Assembly (NCBI RefSeq): GCF_020382885.2
Contig: NC_058506.1
Span: 8,410,318-8,474,317, forward strand
Direction of reading: 5' to 3'
DNA length: 64,000 nt
From: Scatophagus argus
Taxonomy: Eukaryota > Chordata > Actinopteri > Scatophagidae
A program made the position numbers and the translations under genes. Within the stretch, counting starts at the first letter, position 1. Each line of letters starts with the position of its first letter. Below, piece by piece: positions 26,993 to 40,349 of this stretch. The notes under the pieces are model-generated. The model was not told the DNA's origin. It saw only the letters and a program-made list of their open reading frames with translations, and did not search any database.

Positions 26993-29648
26993 CTGTGAAA
27001 TAGAGGTCTGACATATGCATCACAGCAAGTCTCACATGGGAAATTATGGACATCTAAAAAAAAAAATAATAACAAAAATAAGAAGCTTTTTCTTAAAATA
27101 ACATAATCCACCAGCCTTGCCCTTTGTCTTCTGTGCAATATATTCTTTTCAAAGGTACAGAAAACTTCTTTTTTTCTTCACACATTGGATCATTCCAGCA
27201 CCTTGACAGCAGCCTTACTGAGAATATCTTTCACTCACTTGCTTGCCTTAAAGTCTGGGCTCTTTTGCTTTACTCTGCTCCTGAATGTCTCACATGCACA
27301 CGTGCAGTCAAACAAATACAGATGACTGTGCTGAAGAGAAATGTAATCACCCTCATTCCTTTGTGATTGTAATATGCGCTAAGCTATGTGACATTGTTGA
27401 TTAGAAATACACTCACTGCACTGACTCTTTTCAACATTTCGCATAAAGGGACACCTGCAAGAGAGCACAGGGGCCTGATGCTCGTCAATGACTCACTCGT
27501 CTGGTAAGCTACCACTAGGTGGCGACAGCATCTTAACAAAATCCAACTGCTTAAACATAAGCTACCAGTGATGCACTGTCACTAATATAATTTTGCCATA
27601 TTGAACTTTGTGCGCTTGAACACACTGATTCAACAAGTTTATCTGCAACATGTAAAAAAAGATGTGCACTCAGATTCATTTTGAAAACAGATCATGACAA
27701 CAACATTCTCCAACATGGTTGTTATAATAGCAGATATTTGTTTCAACCAATCTAATGCAGGCAGCAAAGTTATATGCTTTCAGTTAATAGCAAAATGCCT
27801 ATTTTACAGCTCCTCCCACTTTGCACTGTAAGATTTCCTGACAATGACTCAGTACAATTCCAGCTGTATTATGAGCGTCACCAGTTGTTCCTTTTGGTCA
27901 CACAAGATAAACATTCGGTAGTTTCCTCCATTATAATGTGCCTGGTTACACTTGACTCATCTGTCTGTCATTCACTGGCTGTCGACTGCAGGGACAGTCA
28001 GACTGACAGATCTATAAGGGACAGGTTGGACTAGTCTCTTCCCACCTGAATGTGTAAGTGCTCTTCCACTGCACTACCGAGCGCTGAATCTAATCTTGTT
28101 ATAATGTGAAAACTTTGTATTTGTGAGGGAAAAAATGTACGTCATCTCTAATGTACGCTGGCTGACTCACTACTGTGGCTCATGTAAGGCTTTTAGCTTA
28201 TGGCTAAGAGGCTCTAATGAACCTTCATACACCTTTATGATAAGATTAGTGTATTTTGGAATCAGGTTTGTATATACATTTCTAAAAATGAGAGATTTAA
28301 CTTGGGCAGTTTTTTATATATATATATGAGAAAATTAATTAGTAGAAAATAATTTCACAGAAAGCAACCCAAAAACACTACAGAGAAGAGTGTGTACATT
28401 TGGGAAAACTCAGCTTGTTACATTTTTGCCACTTACACTGCAATTTAATTTCCTGCTGTTCCACTTCACTAACACTGGATTTATTTATTTTTTTCAAATG
28501 TAATCAAAATCAAGGCAGTTTTGAATAAACTTAAAGGTTTGAATTAAAGGTACATGAGCATCAACAGATCATCAGGTCAAGATTATTATTATTATTATTG
28601 TCATTATTATTATTATTATACTCACTTATTTTGTGTATGAGGTCAAAAGTGGTTCTAATTAACATCCTGATGATGTTACAAAATGCTTAATAAACATCAT
28701 CACTCAATCAGAAATTGACCAAATGCGTGGCACGTTTTAACTGGTTGATCATCATAACCTCCACCATATAATGTTGTGATGTTATATTAAAACGTTTACA
28801 TTCATATGCAAACATAAGCACTGTTTTGACACTGGCCCGGTCACGTGATGCGCTGTAACGAGCACTTGATCGTCTGTTGAGTCCGCAATGTGTGAACTGC
28901 CCACAACACCCTCAGCTTGTGTTCGTACTTGGCGGTCGGTCGGTCGGTCATCAGTGTAAATGCAGTCAGTGGCAGTACGGACACAGGAGGCAGCATGGCC
29001 CACAGCAGCCTCTAGTGAATCTCAGGGGTTACATCAGCTCGGTCCTGCAGCAGGACTGCTCTCCTACCACTTGGCTTCTTTATAGATAAGACTATATGAG
29101 TCATACAGCCCCTGAATGAAGCATCACTCGTTGGCTCTCCTGGATGCTTTCCCTGTGCGCACAAACGACACAAAACGCACCACTTACGGTGGCGTTTATG
29201 GTTGTGAAATTCATTAAATATTTCATCAGTAAAAGCTATGTTGTTCCGCCTATAAATTGTCGTGATCTGGAGGTATACATACTGGTTTGCATGTTTAAAG
29301 TCAAACAGTAATTTACACAGGCCACTTAAGCTGTTTCTCTACAGACGTTAGGCTACACGATGTGCTCTGAACTCACCATGTTGCCCGCGTTATCAACTCA
29401 CTAAATAACCACTTAGTTCAACACGAGCCCAGCCTCTGTTATTGACTGATTTATTCATTTGGCAGCACACATTTATACTCGTTACAAGACATAAATACGG
29501 GTTACAAGTTGACAGCCCGTCTAAGTAAATTGACAGACTAATATTTTTGGCAGAAACTGGGGAGTAAAAAAACAAAACAGTAACGTTAACTGCGTTTTGC
29601 CAGAATACGACACAATGATACAACAGACGCACATTTTTAAAAACTCAC
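26993..29648 (-). other. tent5d: tent5d intron 1
   Basis: The donor CCAAGCAG|gtgagt (last exon base 29649) pairs with the acceptor ctatttcacag before 26992. No other coding exon is seen inside. The intron contains ATT repeats (about 28579-28620) and an E-box, GTCACGTGAT, at 28840-28849. The pairing is inferred from splice signals and gene order. Confidence 0.55.
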
Positions 29649-30511
29649 CTGCTTGGCGGCCAAACGAAAGTGGTAAGTAAAACCAGAGCAGCAACACGAG
29701 AAAAGAAAAAAAAATGAGATATCCAACAGGTTTATCCGACCCCTTTGGAAGAGGTTGATGCTGAAGTTAACACGGACACTTTCCTCTCAGCACAGGAGCA
29801 CTGTTTCCATGGCAATCAGGCGTCACGAAATTTACGGTAAATCACGACGCTCAGTTTCTGTCTAACTAGCAAGTGACAACCACTCAAGTTTGAGACAAAC
29901 AAGATATTTTAGCGCCATCCAAATGCATCTTCACAGTTTGATAAAGTTTGACTTTTATTGGTGGAGCACAGCGATATGTCAGGCTCAACTACCGGCGTGC
30001 CACCGCACTGCCGAGGTGTTGCGGGGTGAACATCACATCAGACGGAGTGAGTCATCCCCTCTCCCCGCCGTGATCCACACCGTAAATCTAATCATCAATC
30101 AACCGCCTTCACCGCCCACTGTTCCGCTGCCATGAAGCCACATCTTCATTTATTTGACTGTATTCACTCACTAAACAATGACAATGCGGCGGCATTAATG
30201 AAAATATTCGTAAAAAGTGTCGTGTTTTTCTGTTGACGGTTAGTTATTTCTTTTCATTCACATTTTGCGAGGAGGCGGGGGAGGCGGAGGGGAGGGGGGG
30301 GGCTGGCTGATGACGTCGGTTGGAATACCGTCACCACGTGACGCTGACGTCGTCCGTATTTTGGTCAGGAAGTGCGGAAGAAGGCGAAGACCGAAACCCG
30401 AAAGGCTGAAGTTGTACCGACGAGTTTTTGCTGTATCTCACCACCGTTTTCTCGGACATCCCGTGAGAATTTGATCCTGAGCTTGTTGGGTTCTCGAAGA
30501 GTCGCTTCATT
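29649..30511. promoter_or_regulatory. Divergent promoter region of tent5d (minus) and chmp1b (plus)
   Basis: The non-coding tent5d exon 1 (from about 29.8 kb to 29649) and the chmp1b 5' UTR lie head to head within less than 900 bases. Visible sites are GTTTCCATGGCAAT at 803-816 of the 29 kb block (29803-29816), an RFX X-box-like palindrome with two mismatches to GTTGCCATGGCAAC; TGACGTCG at 30311-30318 and 30345-30352 (CRE-like); and CACGTG at 30335-30340. A G-rich tract lies at about 30269-30303. Transcription start points are not known. Confidence 0.5.
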
Positions 30512-32523
30512 ATGCCGAGCATGGAAAGTATCCTTTTTAAACAGCGGTGAGAAAGGCAGGCTGCGGGGTAACGTCGTTGTAAGGGCTTTGAGATGGGAGA
30601 CATAACAACATGACGAGGCTGGTGAGATTTATGAGTGATAGACATTTGAAACATCGCGAAGTAGGTCACATATTCACCAGAGAGATACGTGCTACCCTGC
30701 TGATTAACCTCAACATGTCCTAATCGATGTCAGGCGTCGTAAAATGGGAAAAATCTGGGCCGAAGGCCTTGGAAGCTTCAGTGCTAATGGCTGAAATTAC
30801 CCCAACAACTGACAGTTTAACCATGTTTTCCGTGTGTGGTCCAAAATATACGTAAAATAAAGTTAGTAACTGAAGTGTGCTCCGTAAGGGCTTAAGTCTT
30901 TTATTCTTTTACTTGATTTGCCGCGTGATCTTGTTATGGATGCATTTAAAGTTACACAGCGCCATGGAAGAACCTTCACGGGAACTACATTAAGTTTACA
31001 TAATACAGTAGGAAACTCCCAACAAACTTTTATGACCTGCATTTGTCTTTACATTTCTACCCAGTGTAGCGTGAGCCCTGGCAGTAGATTTGGTCATCGA
31101 AGGTTACCTGTTTTTGTTTTGTTTTGTTTTTTACTTTCTTCTTTAACCTCATAACCTCAACACAGAACATCTCTTCAATTTAAAGTTCGCCGCCAAAGAA
31201 CTTCAGAGAAATTCCAAGAAATGTGACAAAGAAGAAAAAGCGGAGAAGGCTAAAGTCAAGAAAGTAAGTTGCACTTTTGAACATCACCGCTGGCTGGTGT
31301 TGGCCACACAAGATTTTCACTGAACCACCACCTCATTATTGTGACACCTCTAGGCCATCCAGAAGGGCAATATGGAAGTGGCAAGGATCCATGCAGAGAA
31401 CGCCATCAGACAGAAGAACCAGTCTGTGAACTTCCTGCGGATGAGCGCTCGGGTAGATGCTGTGGCAGCAAGGGTCCAGACTGCAGTTACAATGAACCAG
31501 GTACATTGACTGTTGGGTCACTGCATGCTGATGCACACCTAGACAACCACTTGCAGCTTGTTTGGCGTCATTTTGGTTTCCATGTTAACCAGAGTGTTTT
31601 ATTTCTCAGGTCACAAAATCTATGGCTGGAGTGGTGAAAGGCATGGATGTCACCCTGAAGAGTATGAATCTGGAAAAGGTTGACTGTCATTTACACATCA
31701 AATCATATATTGTCTTCCACATTTCTTTTTAGCAAAAGCAACGTATTGACATTTACGTTTGATAGCAAATTCCCCTGAGTTATAAAAATATTGCCTCCAT
31801 CTCTTTTCAGATTTCAGCTCTCATGGACAAATTTGAACACCAGTTTGAAACTCTGGATGTTCAGACAGCCCATATGGAGGACACCATGAGCAGCACAACA
31901 ACACTCACAACACCACAGGTACATGTCTCTGCTCTGCTCCTGTGTGCTGTCCTGTTGTCCAGCATTGTGTCTGAAAGTCACCATCTCTTGTGTGTTTCAG
32001 AATCAAGTGGAGTCTTTGATGCACGAAATGGCTGATGAAGCAGGGTAACCTTTTCACTTGTTGTCCCAACATTCTTTGTGAAATATTGTGTTGAAATCAC
32101 ATGCATGAGTGTGCATTTTTATAGTAAAGTACTTGACTGAAGCGTAAATAGTGGCTGTTATTATTTTTTTTTTTTTAAAGTTAGTCATTAATGTGAAGTA
32201 TGTTTCATTCAGTATAATGTAAGTAAAGCTTGGGTTTTTGAACTCAAAGTACGGTTTGACTGTTGCTATGTGCATTATGTTTAGATTGGACCTGAACATG
32301 GAGCTCCCTCAGGGCCAGACAGGATCAGTGGGTACCAGCGTGGCCTCTGCAGAGCAGGTACACATGCTCACTTTGTGTTGAAATGTTTTCACATCATAAA
32401 CTCTTGACAAAGAGGGATTCTTCTCTCGTCTTCAACTCTCGCTCTCTAATGCCCATCTTTGCTCACTTGTGTCCATAGGATGAACTGTCTCAAAGGCTTG
32501 CCAAACTCAGAGATCAAATGTAA
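30512..32523 (+). CDS. chmp1b: Charged multivesicular body protein 1B (ESCRT-III subunit)
   Basis: An ESCRT-III subunit that acts in endosomal sorting, cytokinetic abscission and nuclear envelope repair, recruiting VPS4, spastin and other MIT-domain proteins. Eight exons join in phase to 199 aa, the same length as human: 30512-30527, 31166-31263, 31354-31500, 31610-31678, 31811-31918, 32001-32044, 32285-32357, 32479-32523. The sequence starts [18 protein letters not shown] and is nearly identical to human CHMP1B: basic helix 1-2 hairpin, then [42 protein letters not shown]. The last exon encodes the C-terminal MIM motif ([14 protein letters not shown]). The start is fixed by homology; exon 1 holds only five codons plus one base. 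Human CHMP1B is intronless, so the intron-bearing form here is the likely ancestral arrangement. Confidence 0.96.
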
Positions 32524-34600
32524 AGGAGGACTGCAGTGGACTGACACCATAAGGCGGAGCTCCAGACCACGCCTACACTACCTGAATATTGCTCCCAGAC
32601 AACTTTTTATTTTACGTCAAATCTTTTCTCCTTTTCACATCTCATGTGTCTCTGTCGAGGGGCTGCTGTATCACTGTTCTTTTCGCAGGTAATGGCCCTT
32701 GTTAATTCTGTATTCATAATAACCTTTATGTAAACTAGCAGATGCTGGTTGTGGAAAATGCATGTATTTCTCAAATATACATATTAGCAATGAGAAAGAT
32801 CTAATGTAACTTTATTGTTAGATATGTATATGTAAGAACTCCATACATTTTTAAGAATATGAAGTCTGGCAGTTATTACCTTGTATTTATAGGCTGATTT
32901 TATACAAACATGATGAATAAGGTTGAGGTTTTGGACTATAGAATTTGATTTCTGGTTCATATGTGCATAATTGCAGAAAAGACATATGCATTTTCTCTTG
33001 GTATCAGCATGTGGAAAACCTGCTCCTCTAACGTTGAGTTGATTTCTTGTGTTGGTTGGTTGTGTTTTACTTCTGAATAATATTTTAAGAGGATAACAGA
33101 GATGATTGTGTTTGGTCATCTTCAGTGTTTTCACTGATCATTTGGGAAGGGGCTATGGTTTGGATCTTACATCCAGTAAGTAAATAATAAAAATTTATAA
33201 TACTTTTCAATGAATTTTCAGTTGTTCCATATAAATCTCTTCTCCCTCTGTAGTGAAAACTCTATTTTGAAAATGAGCTGTAAATCAAACTCATGCACTG
33301 TTTATCCTTGACTCTAAGACATCTCAGATATTGCAGTGTGTTTTTATGTTGATGTTTTTGACGCTTAATGTCAGGAACCGAACAGAGGACAATTGATCTC
33401 ATTTATTAACATTAAGTGCCAATGCTCGGAGAAAATAAATGCCATCTGACTAATTCAGAAAGTACTAATACAAAAAGTGCATCCACTCTTATGCTATCAT
33501 ATTAAATAACAGAAATATGGTGCAAATAAACCAGGACCAGGATATAAATATCACAAAGAAAAAACGAAAGAGTGTGTCAGGTGTGCATCATGTCTGACCA
33601 CATCATTGCAAGTTACCACTCTCTCCCTCTCTGTGTTGTTGCTGTGTCCCTTTTGGCAGTCATAATTCCTTATAGGTGAAATGTTTTCTTCAAACCATTT
33701 TTGGATTTTATGCTCCACAGCATGCAGATGAAATCAGAACTAATCCGTCACCGAGAGCTCTAAAACCTTCACTTCAGTGTAAGGAAAACACATCTTTCTT
33801 CTGCAGCTGTACTCTGTTCTATACAATATATGAGATTTGGAAAGCTGTCATCATATCTGGTCATTTAAGTGTCATGGTCATGGTACTAAGCGCATGCATG
33901 AATATCATCAGGTTAGTTAATCAAAATCCTGGTAAACAGTCTAGATTAAGAAGGTGACCTGCTGTTGTGCCGTTTGGCTTTAACAAAGTCTGAAGTTACC
34001 AAAAAAAACTGTTTATCATCTCAGAATCATAGAAAAATGTAACATTCACAAAAGTACATTTTATAACACACACGTATATAAATACAATCAGCATGACTGT
34101 TCATCGCCATCTAGTGATCATTGTGATGAATTGTAAAACCATATTAATGTCTGTTTCAAAGTAAATGTTGACCTCATCTTCACTGTCAGCGTAAAAGAAT
34201 CATGCAGAAATCTTGTTTTTACCAACTCATATCAGCATTTTTACCAAAAATGTTGATTTAAAGTTACCTCAAAAAATTCCTTCTCTGTATCTTTGTAAAT
34301 AAACAGGCCTTCCTATTGTTGGTCTACAAGCCTGACAGCAAGGCTACACTTTCCCTAAGCAAGTTAACATTTAAACTTCAAGACATCGTTTTTTTGTTTT
34401 GCCTTGTGAGACATTTTTAAAATCACCAGAAGTGTAAATCCTATTCCTCAAACACTGCCCTAACCCAGATTTTTTTTTTTTTTTTACAAAAAATCTCAGA
34501 GTTTCCTTACTTTTTTGTGTGTTTGTTTGTTTGCTCTGTTTTGTTTCTGTGATTAGCAGTAAACACAACCCGCGAGTCAAAACTCGGGGAAAAAAAACAT
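32524..34600 (+). other. chmp1b 3' UTR and downstream intergenic DNA
   Basis: No further coding exon is visible. AATAAA signals occur at 33186-33191 and 33434-33439 on the plus strand and could end the chmp1b transcript. The remainder up to the rraga promoter is AT-rich with T homopolymers. Confidence 0.5.
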
Positions 34601-35183
34601 TTTTAACTCGTCATGTGACTTTGGCGTAAACAGGAAGCAGCTGATCTTGACTTCCCTGACTGCTTCTACCAAGTAATGTATACAACTGTATTCTTCAAAA
34701 TTAATAAAACCTATAGTCTAGCATTGCTTGAATTTGAGTAACAGCTCTACTCAGTCGGGGTGAGTAGACGACATATGACTGAATTTTAATTTAGCTAGCT
34801 AACCGTTTAGCTTGGCGAAGTTACCTGACATTTATCTGAACTGCCTGTCGTGCTAAGCTAACTTAGCATTAGCTTAGGTGTTTCTCCCGAACATAGAAAG
34901 AGTTTTATCAAAGATGCTAAATTTCTTATATATTTTTGTATGTTTAAGTGTCATGACTGCTTACATATGTTAATCGTCCTTTAAACGTAATTTAAACGTT
35001 AAAAATTGTCCTGTGTAAATATTTCGCTTATCTGCTCCAGTGGAGCCAAGTGACAGGTAGGTGAAAATATGTGTGTTTGCCCTGCAGCCGAAGGAGAGGA
35101 AGAGGAGAGCTGCTGAGGACACAGACTGAAGCCACCTGATTTGCAGCACTCAGAAATACTCTTCATCCTGTCTGCTGAGGGGG
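34601..35183 (+). promoter_or_regulatory. rraga: rraga promoter and 5' UTR
   Basis: An M-box/CLEAR-like GTCATGTGAC lies at 34610-34619. A probable non-coding first exon ends at 34759 (CGGG|gtgagt) and splices to an acceptor at 35087 (cctgcag), so the coding exon begins at 35088 with 96 bases of leader. Intron 1 opens with a dense cluster of TTAGCTAGCTAACC and GCTAAGCTAACTTAGC words (about 34791-34875). The exon pairing is inferred. Confidence 0.5.
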
Positions 35184-37955
35184 ATGTCAAGCACAGCCAT
35201 GAAGAAAAAGGTGAAGCAGAGGCTAATCATTGGCTCTTTGTGGCAGCACAAGTTGTGGTGAAGTACATTTTCTTAGGTGCTTGTATCTTACTCGAGTACT
35301 TCCATTTATGCTCCTACACAGTCTTGTAAATTTGGAGCTTTAGCTGCTTTCACAGGACCTTAAAATGATCCTGGAAGCTGTAGTTAACCCAGCATAATAT
35401 TGGAAAATACACTCACTGTCAGGCATTTCGGACCATTGTGTTGGTAGAGAAAATGTAAAGAAAATATGGCAGAGCAATTAAACTAATAAATATTTGTTGC
35501 GACAAAATGTTAATTTACACACACATATTGTATATAGTATATAGTCATGTAACAGATAATATAAATTATAATGATAAGCCTTTAGAATTAGCTTTCTCTA
35601 CAAGCTTTAATATTATATTTATTTAATTGACACTTTCATCTAAAACAACTTGTTAAATGTGTACAGATACTGTAAGCCAATAGCCACCTAATATAACACA
35701 GACAGGGGTCAATCTGCTGCACGATGAGTGCTTTTATTTTCGATACTTCAAGTACAAAATGTTGCATATAATACTTGTGCATACTGTATGTAACATTTCC
35801 CTCTGATGAAATGTTATTTCATTTCGGTGTTGCTCTTTTTGTCTTGCATGTTTCTTCCATCTCTGGTCGTGAGAGTAGAGGAGAGGACAGATAAGATTTG
35901 AACTTCTGTGGTGTGTGTAATGTGTTGCATTTGTGCTTGCAGGTGTTACTGATGGGAAAAAGCGGGTCTGGAAAGACCAGTATGAGATCAATCATCTTTG
36001 CCAATTACATAGCTCGAGACACACGTCGCCTTGGAGCTACAAGTAAGAGTAGTTTGAAGAAAGGTGCTACATTAAGATACATTTTTGTTGATGGATGTTT
36101 CTTTATTCTCATCTACTTGAAAATGTTTTTGTCTGTTCTTGAGTGTAGTTGATGTGGAGCATTCCCATGTACGGTTTCTGGGCAATCTGGTTCTTAACCT
36201 GTGGGACTGTGGAGGGTAAAATACATTTGTTCATAATTATAAATCTTTGGCAATTCAAGTCTTTCTTTAAACCCAATTAGACCCTCCCTTAAACGCTGCT
36301 GTGTGCTTGTTTTGCCCATCAGACAGGACACGTTCATGGAGAACTACTTCACCAGCCAGAGGGACAACATTTTCCGAAATGTAGAGGTGCTGATTTATGT
36401 ATTCGATGTCGAGAGCCGTGAGCTGGAGAAAGACATGCACTACTACCAGTCATGCCTGGAGGCCATCCTGCAGAACTCCCCCGATGCTAAAGTGTTCTGT
36501 CTCGTTCACAAAATGGATCTGGTGCAGGAAGACCAGAGAGATTTGGTAAGCTTGTTATCGGCATGGGAATAAAGTGACGTTGAACTGTTGTATAATATTT
36601 GTCTTGAAGTCTCACTACATTAAATCTCTGTTATGTACAAATAACACCATGAAATCATTATTGTGACATAAATTAGACAATCAAGACAAAAAATTCGCCC
36701 CTGACAAGACAAAACAAAACAAAACAGTGAAGGTAGATTAAAAGCTTGTGTGGTGTTATATTATTTTTATCTCTCATTAGGCTGAGACACATCTGCGTTA
36801 GGTGATGATGGTGATGTTTTAACTATGCAAAACCATTATAAAATACCATTCCTCATTTTTTGAAGGAAGATGTAGAATGAAGGCACCTTGCACCCTTCCT
36901 GAAAATAATAGCTGTTATTAATTTATACATTTAAAGATGAATTTCTCTGTTTGGGCAAAGTATTTATTCAGTGGTTGGCGCCGAACTGAGGAAGACTACT
37001 AACATCTTACTGTTTCTATACTCTCCTTGTGACTGACTGTCTTTACTGTTTCTACAGATCTTTAAGGAGCGTGAAGAAGATCTGAAGAGACTGTCCAGAC
37101 CTCTGGCTTGCACGTGCTTCAGGACGTCAATCTGGGATGAAACCCTGTATAAGGTTGAAACATTTCACTGGTCGTATGTTCAGATGGCAGGTTGCAGAGT
37201 TGACACCGACAGAAATATTTTTAAATGTCTTTGCAGGCCTGGTCCAGCATAGTGTACCAGCTCATCCCAAACGTCCAGCAGCTGGAGACGAACCTGAGAA
37301 ATTTTGCGCAGATCATAGAGGCAGATGAAGTTCTTCTGTTTGAGAGAGCCACGTTCCTGGTGAGAGCAGACACTGCGTCTGTCACGAACAGTATACTTGG
37401 CAACAAATCTGGATGTGGTCTGGTAATGAAAGTATTTTTTGTTTTTGTTTTATAAATACAGGTTATCTCTCACTATCAGTGCAAAGAGCAGCGTGACGCC
37501 CACCGGTTTGAGAAGATCAGTAACATTATCAAACAGTTCAAACTCAGCTGTAGGTAAGTTCACTCTGCAAGAACATCACCTGCGCTTTACGCATCACCTG
37601 CTGAATTTAATGATTATATCTGATTGTTTAAAATGTATTGTCATTCCAGTAAACTTGCAGCCTCTTTCCAAAGCATGGAAGTGAGAAACTCCAACTTTGC
37701 GGCCTTCATTGACGTCTTCACCTCCAACACATACGTCATGGTCATCATGTCGGACCCCTCCATTCGTAAGTGACTAAGATGACATTTCTCTGCGGTAAAT
37801 TCTCCAACCAAATCTGCATATTAAAAAAAATCCATGTCTGCATTTTTCCAGCGTCTGCAGCCACTCTCATCAATATCCGTAATGCTAGGAAACACTTCGA
37901 GAAGTTGGAGCGAGTGGACGGACCCAAGCACAGCCTGCACATGCGAATGCGCTAG
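35184..37955 (+). CDS. rraga: Ras-related GTP-binding protein A/B (Rag GTPase)
   Basis: RagA/B pairs with RagC/D on the lysosome surface, where Ragulator anchors it, and recruits mTORC1 when amino acids are plentiful. Nine exons join in phase to 315 aa (human RRAGA 313): 35184-35210, 35943-36042, 36149-36215, 36323-36545, 37058-37153, 37237-37359, 37462-37553, 37650-37765, 37852-37955. The P-loop GKSGSGKTS lies at residues 14-22, followed by switch I with GATIDVEHSHV, switch II WDCGGQDTF, HKMD as the NKxD motif, and a C-terminal roadblock domain ([12 protein letters not shown] to the end). It is almost identical to human RRAGA and RRAGB. Fish usually have one RagA/B gene; the intron-bearing structure and X-type neighbours suggest it is the counterpart of human RRAGB, although fish annotations usually call it rraga. 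Confidence 0.95.
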
Positions 37956-40349
37956 CCGATGCCTTTATTGCAGTGGACACTCTCAGCCAATCAGTCCACA
38001 GATCGCAGACAACATGTTACGGCCTTCCAGCTCCAATACATATGAGCAGCCCTGCACTGTTTCCTCTATATCTTCATATTCAATCACAGTTATTATGGGA
38101 GAAATCATGCTTTCTTTTCCTCTACAGTGATCATAAGTGTCTTGAACAGAGGTACATCCTGTAGAAATGTTTGTCCTGACTCGACACGTTAATGTAAAAT
38201 GAATAGTTGTGTTCATTATGAAGGGGGGGGGCTACCTTTGCTGTCACATTTTGTCTTATACAGTAGATTCATTTACCCCTTTCAGTGAATCCCAATGATC
38301 AGGGGATGTTATGTCCAAATGGTAAGCAGCAGATACTGTTTGATTTTCAAATGCAGTTTGTAAGCTGTTACAAGAACAATATAGTTATATTCAGAAAAAT
38401 ATCATTTGTAATGTGTTTTTTTTTCTCCTTTTATGCTTTGATAACACCCATCACTCCCTCAACAAAAATGTCAGAATTATGGTACATATGTTATAAACTG
38501 ATTTACAGGAGTACATGTTTACTTGATGTAGAAATTATCCTGCTCAGAGATTCTTCTTGTTCCTTTTAGTCACTATTCAGTGCTGCGTCTCTGGCCATAC
38601 GGCCTTGTGGCACTGCACCAGCTGTCCTGTACATGTGACATATGGTGGCAAATGTTGTGGTAGGAGTTTGTGGGAGTGAGGGGAGAAAGGCACACAGGAC
38701 AGTTCAGTGCACCTGTTAAGTGAGTTTCATGGAGTCAACAGCATTTTATGTGCAACATGTCAAAGGCGCAACACAGACAGTTTATATCAGTGAGTTTAAC
38801 ATCAGTTTAACATCGAGTTAAGGTCGAACCATTAATGTTTGCATTTTGCCCTGTTGTGAGCTCATCCATGAGAAGATGCACGCTTTGGTGTGGTGATACG
38901 GCGTAGTTCAAGAGAGAGAGAACTGATCCTACATGAAACTACTCCACAGCAAGATAAAGAGACATTAGCTGTTTTTCAATTGTATTTTTTATACTTGAGC
39001 CTGGCACAATAACTAACTAGGATTTAGGAGATGTTGGCTTATATGTTAAACAACATATTGTTTAAATGTTGATCGTAAAGTGAATAGATTACTTAAGTTC
39101 ATAATTTCAAACACATTGCAATAATTTATTTAAATTTAGTAAACCTTTATATCAAAATAGTCGTTACTCTTGAAGTAGTAGTTACATTTAACATATTCAA
39201 AACCTTTTTTTCCCCAATCAAATTCAGCGTATAGCCTGATCTCTTGATTTGCAAATCACTCATGTTAACTGGGAAATGGTGCTGTTTGACCAGCTTTCAA
39301 GGTACAGGAACTGGAGTTTTGTCCATCATATTGATCTCACCCACTCTTTCAGAGGCTGCAGTAAACAACATTCACTCATTACCTCCTGCCAGCTTATTAC
39401 AGCCAGCTCTGCTGCAGAGGCATTGTTCCAGCTGAGCTTATCAACACTGCTCATGTGGTTCACTTGTATCCTGGAATGCAAAGGCTGAATAACTGGAAAA
39501 TCCCAAGTTCTTTGCTTCAGACAGTGAGTCTGCATAATAGAAACGGGAGTAACTAGACGCAACCAGAGACAACAGGGCTTACTTATTTTAATATAGGCTG
39601 GAAAAGTACATTTTAGAGCAAATAAAGTGATCACAGCTGAAAAAATAGACTGCAAAATTGCTGAGTGAGTCACTCAACTGGAGCTATAATATTTTCAGTC
39701 CATGAACTCTCCCTAGGTGTCCCACATAATCCAAAGTACAAAAGAAATGTCAAAAGGTAGTGTCTGGTTCGCATCTAATCTTGAACATAAGAACTCTGGA
39801 AAATAATTGTGTTTGTGTATTTGAACTCAGCAAGTCATCTTCTCTACTGTCTCTCCTGAGACGTTTTCCCCAGGAGGAGCAGTGAAAGACGAAGTGTGCA
39901 GGCCCAGAGCATCATGTATACTGTATGTCAGGAGAACTGAATCCCTCTGTTGAGGTGACTGAAAACAAGATGTTTACAAAAATAAATCAACCACCATTTT
40001 TCAGTGTTTTTTGATCGTTTATGTCTAGAAAGTGATATTTAGGTTTTCAATGTAGTCAGTTTTTTTTCTCATGAGCAATTTGTTCTCCATACCTTAATAT
40101 AGCTTGATCTGGGAAGTTGCTGTTTAAAGTGACAATTTAAACGCATAACTCAACTTACTGGTCTTGGCATAGACATGAAGTCAAAGACTGCAGTCCACTG
40201 TCCACTTTTTGTCACTTTCTTTTCATCTTTATTGACATGCAGGCATCTCTTCACACTCAGCTGAACCGTTAAAGGCATTCTCGCAATGGTCGTTAAAAAG
40301 GGTGTCATTCTTTTTCTAAAAATTTGGATCTAAACTCTCCATACTGAAC
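37956..40349. other. Spacer between convergent rraga and cnga2, including both 3' UTRs
   Basis: No coding exon is visible. The start should be rraga 3' UTR. A minus-strand AATAAA (complement of 40228-40233) about 120 bases after the cnga2 stop is a likely poly(A) signal for cnga2. AT-rich sequence and weak open frames fill the rest. Confidence 0.5.

Noticed and set aside
32784-33134. Minus-strand open frame of 116 codons downstream of chmp1b
   Set aside because: AT-rich, no recognisable motif, no splice context; probably 3' UTR of chmp1b read backwards.
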